Notes under the pieces: model-generated
The model's database searches: none
What the model was told of the DNA's origin: nothing
What the model saw: the letters and a program-made list of their open reading frames with translations, nothing else
In this document: positions 1-12,600 of the stretch, piece by piece
Position numbering within the stretch: the first letter of the stretch is position 1
Layout: every line of letters starts with the position of its first letter
Program-made: the position numbers and the translations under genes
Origin: Conchocele bisecta
Taxonomy: Eukaryota; Mollusca; Bivalvia; Lucinida; Thyasiridae
Assembly (NCBI GenBank): GCA_029237695.1
Contig: CM055277.1
Location: 39,156,242 to 39,220,241, forward strand
Reading direction: 5' to 3'
Length of the DNA: 64,000 nt

Positions 1-529
1 CTTTAATTTAATATTATCGAAAACAATATTGTTTTTGCATTGTCTATATGGCCGTAAAATTTGGGCAGCTTTCGTGAAACAGACAATAGATGTTTATCAG
101 ACTGCCGGAGTGCACCAGCAGACGATGAGCTAGACTGGCCACAAATACATGGAAGACAGAATTATACAGAACGTTTCCCCAAAGTACCTGCCATGAACTA
201 TTAGTTACAATATGTTATTATTAATTATTTAAGATAAAGTGTACAAAGTTGCAGGCACTTTTGAATATTTATGTCATTTTCTGGGCTTGTATTTAACTAT
301 TATGTAACTCGAGACATTTCCGAAATTTGTACCAGTATTTGCTATCAAGCAGCGGGAATGGTCAAAACTGGGAATGGAATCAAGGGGCTGATCCATTACG
401 TGTTGGTATTTTAGGTCATCTTTTGTTTAAAAGACCAATGTTCTCAGTGACCACATTTGTCGAATCGGCCAAAGACAATTAGCTGGACTATGTTAATGGA
501 CAATATGAGCACTGCAGGAATTAACTTAC
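1..529. other. Intron 11 of PELO (partial)
   Basis: AT-rich intron sequence running off the left edge. I looked for the missing Pelota C-terminus (a GVAAILRFP-like segment) on the minus strand and did not find it. No other structure is visible. Confidence 0.6.
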
Positions 530-636
530 GTTCACCGGATACATGTAAACTTGAGAAAACTCTGACATCACCCCCACACTCTCGCACTGTGTCGACCAGC
601 TTTACGTAGCGTTTCCGCTGCTTCAGGTCCATAGAT
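530..636 (-). CDS. PELO: PELO exon 11 (codons 319-355)
   Basis: It encodes RYVKLVDTVRECGG and FSSLHVSGE of the C-terminal domain. The acceptor is ATACCAG before 636 and the donor GTAAGT follows 530. It ends one base into a codon, matching Q of the usual GEQL. This is the last exon in the window. Confidence 0.95.
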
Positions 637-3600
637 CTGGTATAAAATACATACAAATTTTCATGACAAATATTTACAGAAAGATGATCAATTATGTAAA
701 TGATGTCGTAACTTGACGAAAGGTTCATAGCAAATGTGGATATTATGTCATTTATGGAAAATATCGCAATCTTTGTAAATAATTTCATCAGATATCACAC
801 ATCTTCTTAGAAACAAAATCAGATGGCTTCTCTCATATGTACACAACCTTTAAGCCCACACTGTATACTTCTGTAGCTAATATTAATGAATAAATGCCAA
901 CACTAACTTAAAGGCCCTGTGTCTCAGAGATGGATGAGTTTTCTGAACATATATGGGTGACCCCAAAAAAATATTATTGAAAAAATAATTGTAAATGCCG
1001 GTTTTGCTAAATATAGCATCCCGCTCATGTGCTCGAACTTAGTAGCCATGTGCCTTGCTTTTACTAGACATTAATCGACTACGTCACCGATAACATTCAG
1101 TTCTCGCATTTTTAAATTTGGTAATTTTTTATGATCATCATGTGTTAAGGTATGACAGTTTATGGGGATCGAAGTGTGCAATGTTGCCCATAGCTTGTAA
1201 TAAAACTTTTGAAGCATTTCAAACAAGTTTGTCTTTGTGTCTTATCTGCAGCAAAGCAGTACCGGTAGTCAGTGAACAATAATCGCTGAAAGGAATTAAG
1301 TCGCTACTCACATGTTTTTTCCACTAGATCTATGATGAAATAGGCCTAAGACCAAGTTCAATTTAGCATGAAATTTCTTGGAGTTGATGTTCAAGATATC
1401 GGAAGATATCGGAAGCCGACATTCAAATGCGAGAATTAGCTGACCAACGTATGTTTATGACTAGTGACAAGTTGCGACTGTATTGATACAACATCGATTG
1501 ACTTATCTCAGCTGTTTTGGTGAAATGCATTTTTGGAAGTACTTGTATTATGCAACCGCTTTCAATTCCCCCCCCCCCCCCCCAACCTTTGGCCTATATA
1601 ATGACAGAGTATTAACCGACTTTCCCTTTACGCGACCACCGGTCAGATATTTTGTAACAAAAAATCAATGGTCGTTTGTACTAAGCGACCATTAATTGAC
1701 AGCATGTCACTTTCTCCAGGTGAAATTAGCCTCAAGCATGTGACAAACAAAGGAAACAAAGTGTCAAAGTGTGAATGGTGCATTGTTTATGATTATTGAC
1801 ATGAAACCTCGTTCTGATTCGCTCGTTTCCTTAGTGATTACTAAAGGGAATTAACTCATCGTTGTTTAACACATGGGAACAACAGGACTGGTCGCTTAGC
1901 ACATGGGAAAACATCTGCGTATTTCAAAACAAACTAGATTTGTCAGTAAGCGGGGGCTTACGGAATACCCTCCTCCCACCCCCCCCTCCCCGCCCCCCCC
2001 CGCATCAGTCCTGACCTAGAATGAATTCCAGCTCGCATACTATCATTTTCAGATAAAAGACTATGTCAGCACATATGGAGCGTGCGATGGTGGTTCCAGT
2101 TGAAAAAAGCAAACTAGACATTCTAAGTCCGTGACCTTGACCCCTGGCATAAATGGGGGTCGTATGTTTGTTGCAGAATGATGTACGAGTGTCAGAGAAG
2201 GGCCGGGTAAAATATCAATGCATTCCGCAAAGGGAAAGAGAAGTTATAAGGAAATTTATATTTGTTAAGTTTTAGTTTTTTTCTAAGTTTATAAGTCCGT
2301 GACCTTGAGCCCTGGCATAAATGGGGGTCGTAGGTTTGTTGCAGAATGATGTATGAGTGTCAGAGAAGGGGTGGGTAAAATATGAAAGATTTCCGCAAAG
2401 GGAAAGAGAAGTTAAAAGGAAATTTACAATTGTTAAGTTTTCGTTTTTTTCTAAGTTTCTAAGTCCGTGACCTTGACCCCTGGCATAAATGGGGGTCGTA
2501 GGTTTGTTGCAGAATTATGTATGAGTGTCAGAGAAGGGGCGGGTAAAATATGAAAGATTTCCGCAAAGGGAAAGAGAAGTTAAAAGGAAATTTACAATTG
2601 TTAAGTTTTGTGACGGACGGAAACACGGAAACACGGAAACACGGACGGACGGACAAGCTGACTCCAGTATACCCCCCCACAACTTCATTGCGGGGGGGGG
2701 GGGGGGGGGTGGGGGGGGGGGGGGGGGGGGAGTATAATAATTATTTTTGTTGTGTACAGATATGCAAGCATTTTTATATTACCCATATTGTAATTTTCTT
2801 GACGCGTAACGATACTGGTATATACTGAACACTGCGTTAATAAATCATTATTCTATCAGCTGGTTTGGTTGTCAGTCAACGACTCGTAAAAATCATTGGA
2901 GCGAAACACGTCTGGTCCAAAGTGATAGCAGTCACTACTGCCTATTTGCGATTTCAGCTGTGCCATTTAATTTTGCAATAACATTCAAATTCTTTCGTCT
3001 ATTTTGATAAAATAAAGCCTGAATAATTCAGAAAAGTGCAGTCAACATTACCGGTAGTATTCTAATGCATTTATTTCTATGTTAATGTTTAATATTCGCG
3101 ATTTCCTGATTCCGAATATTAAAGATATAACCGGATATATCATTGCCCGGATTTCCATTTTTTTTTTTTGTGTTACGAGACTGTTGTTCTAAGCGACCAT
3201 TTTTGGTGTTTCCCTTGGGTGGTCGCTTAATGCAAGTTTGACTGTACCTACCAAGACAGAGCCACATTAAGTCTTTAGTTATTGTTTAATAGATATCACT
3301 CATGTTCTTGGGTACAAAATCACTTGGCTTGTGTGAAATGTGACAATGACAGCAGTGGGTACCTGAACAATTCGTCAGAGATGAGTAGCACCTCTATGCC
3401 TTGTTGCTCGGCCGCCTTCTCCACTGGCTTGATGCTGAAACAAGGACACAGCTGTCATCGTGGAGCAACGGTACAGAGGGCCGTGTTGTATGACTAAAAT
3501 GTTTCTAAGTGCAAATTTAGGATCATCTGGAAATTTCAATTGATGGATTTACATTTATTGGGCATAGGCTGCAGATAAACCACTATTAGTAGTCCTTTGT

Positions 3601-6600
3601 ACTGGGCTAGGAACATATAATTCAGGCCAGTAGAAATGAAATGAATGCAGCAGAAATCTTTGCTCAGAGCTCCAGACAGGTGCATATTGGCGTATTTTAC
3701 ACACTTATTTTAGCAGAATACGCACTGGTTATCAAAAATGGGTGTACAAAATACTCGCAGCAATGTGAAAATACGCATTGATTTTAAAATTGAGCAGTGA
3801 AAATACGGTAATAAAGTTTGCTTTTTGCAGCTCAAATAAGTGAATTTTTAAATTTGTTTTATTTTTTTATCATTTGTTCCCCATTTAATATGGAAGAAAA
3901 TCAATAATACTTTTTTAAAAGTAAAATATGCATTGAATTTGATACACAACTTTAGATACACAACTGGAGCCCTGTTTGCTCATGTAAATTGTATTGGAAC
4001 GCAAACTGAATATTCTTTTCAGGCCAGCTAATATAACATGGGCCAATCATTTTCTACATTTCACTGGCCCAGTGGGCTGCTGATCTGAAAAAGCATTATG
4101 AGGATTTGACATTGGCCCATATGACTATGACATTGGCCCATATGACATTTCTATAATTAATTAAGAATGTAACTCAGTTTTGCAGAAGTGTTCATTGGAT
4201 GATGACACGCTCGGTCACATGGCAATCGGTATCCGGTAATGGACAATATTGCGACATTAATGGGTGGTACTCTAGGTATCAAGGTTACGTACATGTAGAC
4301 ACACACAAATGTACACACACAAGGTGATCACCAATGAGTGTCACACCACGAAGGCCAAGGTCACATTAGTCACCAATGTGAGAAATCTATTAAATTTAGT
4401 AAAGATCTGATAAACATATTAGGAAATGCAACATTTTGACACATGTCCAAAATTGTTGGCATCTACGATGAGAAAGCAAACGGTAACACCTATACCAGAA
4501 TTATGACTGCTATTTCACGTCCACCAGGGGCCCCGTTTCACTAAACTTCTTACGACTAAAATGTTCGTAAGTGCAAATTTAGGATCGTCTGGCAATTTCA
4601 ATTGGTGGATTTACATTTATTGAGCATAGGCTGCATATGCAGCCTATGCTCAATAAATGTAAATCCAACAATTGTTTACAAGAAAACATTGTTAATGTGA
4701 AATTTACAGACTATCATAATTTGGCACTTACGAACATTTTAGTCGTACGCAGTTTAGTGAAACGGCCCCCAGGTGCCTCGAAACAAGGATATCTGTATAG
4801 TGAAGCCCATTTCATTGTCTCACCCTATACATGCTCGTCTCACATCTAGCAACAACAATTGTTCCAATAGGGCAAGATTACCGCTAATGTGTCTTACAAT
4901 TACCCCATCAAATAATGAATATGGTTGGTGTTTATTGTTTTAAATGGTTTTTGATGTGTTTATGATCACGTCATAGCGTCACTTTGTGGCGTCGCCAGGG
5001 CCGTAGGGCAATGGCATCGAACATTAATTGATAATAATTTGTAAAGTTGAATCATATTCTGGGCCGGATGAATAATTTGAGATTCGCAAATACATGTATG
5101 TTCAATATCGGGGCGAGAAAAGTATCCATCATAGGCCTTGTGTTGGACAAGGATATTCCACCCGAGTGTCGGCAATGCCTCGTTTCTGACAACATATTCT
5201 GACACTCGGGTGGAATATCCTTGTCCTCCACCAGTGCCTATGATGGATACTCTTAGTCTCACTTTCCACTGACGTAGTTGAGAGATAACAAGAGTTGTCA
5301 GAAGACAACGAAGCTCGCCTGTTGGCAGCCTTCACTCAAACTTGGCACAGTTGTATAAAAAACATGAATATTATATAACTCGACATTGGGTTAAGGGGTG
5401 TGCGGTGGACCTTGACATTGAGGTCAGTGGTGGAAGGTGGGTCGTGGATTTGCTATAGCATGATATAGCATATTAAGATGAATGCATGTATGAAATATCA
5501 ATGCGCTCCCTGAAAATTTAACCCAGCGTTCAGTTTATGAACACACTAAGTTGGTGATTTTCTACAGCATGATAGCTATTCACATGAGGAATGCATGTAT
5601 AAATGTGCTAAGTTTGTGACCTTGGCCTTGGCGAAAGGGGTGGGGGCGGTGGGTCATGGATTTGCTGTAGCACAATAGAGTATCATCAGATGAATGCATG
5701 TATGAAATATGAAGGTGTTCCCTGTAAAGAAACAGAAGTTATAAAAAGACATTTACTCCAACGTTAAGTTTATGATGTTGATCTTGGGGAAAGGGGTGGT
5801 GTGAGTCATGGATTTGCTGTAACACAATAGAGGATCATCAGATGAATGCATGTATGAACTATCAAAGCGTTCAAAGTGTAAAGAAACAGACGTTACACAA
5901 CATTTACCCCAATGTAAAATCTATGAACATACCAAGTTTGTGACCTTGACCTTGGGGTAAGGGTTGGGTGGTGGGTCATGGATTTGCTACAGCATGATAG
6001 AGGGTCATCTGAGGAATGTATGTATGAAATATCAAGGCGTTCCATCAAAGGAAACAGTTGTTATCAGACATTTACCCCAACGTTAAGTTTATGAATGTGT
6101 CAAGTTTGTGACCTTGACCTTGACCTTGGGGTAAGGGGTGGGCGGTGGGTCATGGATTGGCTATAGCACGATAGAGTATCATCAGATGAATGCGAGTATG
6201 AAATATCAAGGCGTTCCATGAAAGGAAACAGATGCTATAAGACATTTACCCCAACGTTAAGTTTATGAATGTGCTAAGTTTGTGACCGTGACCTTGGGGA
6301 AAGGGGTGGGGGTTGATCATGGATTTGCTATAGCACGATAGAGTATCATCAGATGAATGCATGTATGAAATATCAAGGTGTTCAAAGTGTAAAGAAACAG
6401 AAGTTACACAACATTTACCCCAACGTTCAGTTTATGAACATGCTAAGTTTGTGACCTTGACTTTTGGGTAAGGGTTGGGTGGTGGGTCATGGATTTGCTA
6501 TAGCACGATAGAGAATCATCAGATGAATGCATGTATGAAATATGAAGGCGTTCCCTGTAAATAAACAGAAGTTACACAACAGTTACCCCAACAAGTTTAT

Positions 6601-9600
6601 GAACATGCTAAGTTTGTGACCTTGACATTGGGATACCGATTGGGTGGGCGGTGGGTCATGGATTTGCTATAGCATGATATAGTATCATCAGATGAATGCA
6701 TGTATGAAATATCAAGGCGTTCCATGAAAGAAAACAGATGTTACAAGACATTTACCCCAAAGTTAAGTTTATGAATGTGCTAAGTTTGTGACCTTTACCT
6801 CGGAGTAAGGGCTGGGTGGTGGGTCATGGATTTGCTACAGCATGATAGAGGGTCATCTCTGAGGAATGCATGTCTGAAATAACAAGGCGTTCCATGAAAG
6901 GAAACAGAAGTTATAAGAAGTTATAAGACATTTACCCCAACGTTAAGTTTATGAATGTGCTAAGTTTGTGACCTTGACCTTGGGGTAAGGGATGGCCGCT
7001 GGGTCATGGATTTGCTATAGCACGATAGAGTATCATCAGATGAATGCATGTATGAAATAACAAGGATGTTCCATGAAAGGAAACAGAAGTTATAAGACAT
7101 TTACCCAACGTTAAGTTTATGAATGTGCCAAGTTTGTGACCTTGACCTTGGGGTAAGTGCTGGGTGGTGGGCCATGGATTTACTACAGCATGATAGAGGG
7201 TCATCTGAGGAATGCATGTATGTGTATGAAATAACAAGGTGTTCCATGAAAGGAAACAGAAGTTATAAGACATTTACCCAACGTTAAGTTTATGAATGTG
7301 CCAAGTTTGTGACCTTGACCTTGGGGTAAGGGCTGGGTGGTGGGTCATGGATTTGCTACAACATGATAGAGGGTCATCTGAGGAATGCATGTATGAAATA
7401 ACAAGGTGTTCCATGAAAGGAAACAGAAGTTATAAGACATTTAACCAACGCTAAGTTTATGAATGTGCCAAGTTTGTGACCTTAACCTTGGGGTAAGGGC
7501 TGGGTGGTGGGTCATGGATTTGCTACAGCATGATAGAGGGTCATCTGAGGAATGCATGTATGAAATAACAAGGTGTTCGATGAAAGGAAACAGAAGTTAT
7601 AAGACATTTACCCAACGTTAAGTTTGTGGACGACGCCGACGCTGACGCCGACGACGACGCCGGGGGTATGCCATAAGCTCTTCTGCACTTCGTGCAGGCG
7701 AGCTAAAAAACAAGAGAGCCATGATGGCCCTAATTCGCTCACCTGACTCCATGAAAACCAGAGGAGAATGTGACATTGAGTTCATATGTGTTTTAAAAAA
7801 ATTGTTCTATCTTTAGATGGCGGTCATCTTGGATCATCTCATTTTACCAAATCTGAAAATGCTTCACCCAAGGATCTTAACTTTACTATGAAGTTTGGCA
7901 AGCATCGGCCATGTGGTTCCTGAGAAAAAGAAGTTAAAAATCTCGAATAAATGGACCTTTTGGCGGCCATCATGGATGACAGAATCATCCGATTCCGACA
8001 AATATTGCACCAGTGCAATCGCCTCATGATACCTTCAATTTGATATATGACATGAGCATATTCAGTTGAAAATAAAATTTAACAAATCTGAAAAGGCTTC
8101 ACCAATGGACCATAACTGTGAAGTTTGGCCAACATGGGCCAAGCGATTCGTGTGAAGAAGAATTTTTAAATCTCTAATAAAAGACTGACCTTTGACCTTT
8201 CGGTGGCCATCTTGGATGACAAAACCATCCAATTTCGACAAAAATGTACCAGAGCGATCGCCTCTTTGATACCTTCGATTTGATATAGACATGACCATAT
8301 TCGGTCAAAAATAAAATTTGACCCCACGGGCCACGCCCATTTTTGATCTCGGGGTCACCATTCTAACAACTTTGAAAGAGCATTGTACATCGATCATTCC
8401 TAACAAGTTTCGTCGAAATCCAGTTGGCGGTTCAGGAGAAGAAGATTTTTTAAGAATTTGTGCTATTTTTAGACGGCGGCCATCTTGGATTAGCGACGAC
8501 CTCCGTTTTAACAAATCTGAAAATGCTTCACCCATGGACCATAACTGTGAAGTTTGGCCACCATGGGACAAAAAATGTACCAGAGTGATCACCTCTTTGA
8601 TACCATCTATTTGATATAGACATGACCATATTCGGTCAAAAATAAAATTTGACCCCAATTTGACCCCACGGGCCACACCCATTTTTGACCCCGGGGTCAC
8701 CATTTTAACAACTTTGAAAGAGCATTGTACATCGATCATTCCTACCAAGTTTCGTCAAAATCCGGCTAATGGTTCATAAGAAGAAGATTTTTTAAAAATG
8801 TATGCTATTTTTAGACGGTGGCCATCTTGGATTAGCGATGACCTCCATTTTAACAAATCTGAAAAGGCTTCACCCATGGACCAACTTTTAAGTTTGGCTA
8901 CCATGGGCCAAGTGGTTCATGTGAAGAAGAATTTGGAAATCTCTAATAAAAGAACGACCTTTTGACCTTTCGGCGGCCATCTTAACCATCCGATTTTGAC
9001 AAAAAAATGCACCAGAGTGATCACCTCGTTGATACCTTCGATTTGATATATGACATGACCATATTCGGTCAAAAATAAAATTTGACCCCACGAGCCACGC
9101 CCATTTTTGACCCCGGGGTCACCATTTTAAAGGCCCAACTGGGATATAAAAGCCACCAGATGGCGCTGGGCAGGCTTTTTGATAATTTTATGCATGCTTC
9201 ACTTCAGGGACACATTTTCAGATATTTTAGAAATACCACTGAACAAATAAGTACACTATTTCACACAGACATAGATAATACAACTATGAAAGGTTTAGAA
9301 AAATTTGGATTTAAGAAAACAAATGTAAATGTGCTTTTGAAGTAATACAATGTACTCAACTGACAACTGATTCAAACTTGCCGGGCGGAGCGTAGCTGTT
9401 ACATATGTAATTCATTCATAGAGCTGAGTTCATGACCTGACATTGTAAACAACCCCACATGTTTAGTGATAACGCTAACAGCTATAACTGCCTGTATGGT
9501 CAACATCGAACAGTGTGCCAGCCGCACAACTTTGATTTTGGACAGTAATATCAAATTAAATGTGTTGTTGGTATGCACATAACAAGGTGAATGAAACAAA

Positions 9601-12600
9601 ACCATGGTTTAATAGACCAGCAAGAGAAATATTTTGCCTAGAACTTGATACAGTGGCTGTGAAAATGCAATATATACTAATTATAAACAGCATATACTCG
9701 GGTTAGTATGCAGTCACAAAACAGCATGTATGTGCAGTCTGATCTGGAATTTACATGACTACATGAATTCAAGTTTGCTAGCAGCCTTATTTCATGTATC
9801 CTAACACATACCAGTATGGCTATTTCAACACTGGTCTCTAATTAGATGTCAGCATATATTATATCTGCAGTAATGCAGTCTAACTGGGACGGGGTTATCT
9901 GTGGAATGACATGACACAGTTACACATTTTTATCAAATACCGACTTATTACAAACACATATTCTTATATATTGGTTACTACATGTACTTACAAAATACAA
10001 CGGAGATAGGAACCTTGTTCAGGTCCAGAAGTACAATATAGGTTTCACTATATATACATGTACATGACACACTCTAAGTAACGGACATGTGGACACGTTA
10101 CGACATGCATATCCCCGGATCAGCTGGTGCATCCTCGCAGCCTCATCAGGGTCTACACTGTTAAGTTTGGTGGTCATTCATGGTGGCTATAATTAATGAT
10201 GTAAACTGCATCATGCTGTAGTCATGTGCTATCTGAATGCGAGTTAAACTGATCAAACACTCAATAAGCCCCATTTTGTCGATGTGTAACACATGGAAAG
10301 GTGTTTCATTCAATTTTACTCCTTTCTATTTTTAATAATTTATATAATACATGTAGCATCAGAATACTCTGCTTTGAAATAGTTATAGGCTAGTAAAAAT
10401 AAAGGTTGACCCACCACTAATTGCTTACCAAGGTTTTATTTCAGATTATGCTTCAGCATGGTCTGGTGAGTGTGTAAACCAAAATGCACCCGATTGCACA
10501 TTGGGGAAAGCACTTAATTTGCATAAATTCAAGATGGCCGCCCAAAACACCCCTAACAATTCTTAAACACACACTATTATGAAAACTAGTCATAATATAC
10601 TATATAAATGTATTAACTACAGATAGGAATATGTATATCAGGATTTCAAAACTCATCATAGAAAGTAATTATAACGTCACTGTGACGTTATCATGACGTC
10701 AATGTGACGTCATTGTGACAAAATCATTGGAAATGTCTGTATTTGTCATGTTACTTGGGCTAAATGTTCAGTAGAACCTTGATGGAATTGAATGCATCAC
10801 ATTAGTGAACAATTACGTATGAGTGTATTGTACATATTAACATATGACATGTACATGCACATACTGCACATATACTAATCAGTTTCACATCAACTGATCT
10901 GGATTATGTTAAAATGGCATTCGACCCGTCATTAGCATATCAAGGCACATATATCATGACGTCACACTATGTATAATTTTTTAGATGTCTGCACGCAGTG
11001 CAGAAGAGGTTATGGCATACCCCCGGCATCGTCGGCGCCAACGGCGTCCACAAACTTAATGTTGAGGTAAATGTCTTATAACCTCTGTTTCCTTTCATGG
11101 AACACCTTGTTATTTCATACATGCATTCATCTAATGATACTCAATTGTGCTATAGCAAATCCATGACCCATCGCCCACCCTTGCCCCGAGGTAATGAGCA
11201 TTTCAATGTAGAATAGTCACCCTTGCAACCGCAGTGAATCAATTTCAGCAGGTATTCTGGGGCAATAGGGTCGATGTCATTATTGGAGTCGGTTGTGTGT
11301 CATTGATGCTCCAGCCCCATTTGGTCGGGGCCTGTGCATTATCATTCCAAACTTGGATCTGTTGATATACCCGAAGAGAATGATACGATGCAGATCCTGA
11401 CGTTGGAGGTAAACCTTCGGATGGATAAAATTACCAGGAGAACTTTTGCATAAATGTACGTAGCCTCAAATCATTGAGATTGCGTACACTATTCGCAGCA
11501 CCGTAGAGCTTTAACATGGTGCATTCATGAGCCTCGATGATGCTTGGCACAGATGCTTCTGGATCATTGAAAACGCTAGAAACATTTCGGAAGCTGCTCA
11601 TCGATTTCGATACGCCTTTCCCACTCCGTGTAGGCTGGATGTAGTGTCACAACCCAGCACTGCATGTGTAAACTTCAGATTGTTACACATTTCACTCCCT
11701 ATTACTGTTCGATAATTGTTTATTTGTCATAGTAGGTGAGATTTTTTCATACCGTGTTTAGTGATAGGTTGATAATACAGATTGTATTCAAGTTCATCCA
11801 CTTTGTGATTACTGAGTAACAGAATCATTAATTCCGAATCACTACCGATAACTACTGTTGGTTCAGATGCTGAGGTTTCAATTGCCTTTGCCACTATTAG
11901 AACATCCGCGTCGGTTTCGTCATGAAATACTTCAAAATCGTTCTGAATTAGGATGCCACTCAGAAGATTGATGAATCTTTGCTTGTTTATTTTGTTTGAC
12001 AGAAAGTCATCTTTCTTTACGTCCAGAATACAGTGTGCCTCAACAAAAACATCAGGCCATCGAATTTGGCCTGCTCTGCGACGATGAACCGAGTCTTTTG
12101 TGGTATTGTGGTTATATCTATTGAACACACACTAGGGCACCCGGGTATTTCTTCTTTAATAACGCCACATACGACTGGCATATCTCTCCAAATGTGGAAC
12201 ATTTTTCCATGGTACACGATGAAGAAGCCAGCCGCCATCCACGACACACTGCGTACCGCTTGGCAGATTGGAAGGTGAATACCTCGCATCATTTGGCAAT
12301 GTTTTCCAAATTCCATCTGTCAATGCTGGTTTATCTGGTGCTCTCAACACATCCTTCACTTCGAATTTAGAGGCTGGGTATGCACACAACTCATGTGAAA
12401 ATACATCCGGTAAATTTTCATCGTTAATACTACATGAGGCAAATCGTTGAAAGAGCAGCTGTGGTCTATGTTAATGTCTGAATTATCCATTTTGATTTTG
12501 TGTTTATATTCATGTTTACTACACGGTCATTCTTTCTGAACGTATACGCAACTACACTTTTGCCTTTCATTTTGTCAATACCCATGTTTCTGGCATCATA

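Noticed and set aside
1..443. Last coding exon of PELO
   Set aside because: I searched the minus strand for a LTGVAAILRFP-like segment and found none; it must be outside the window.
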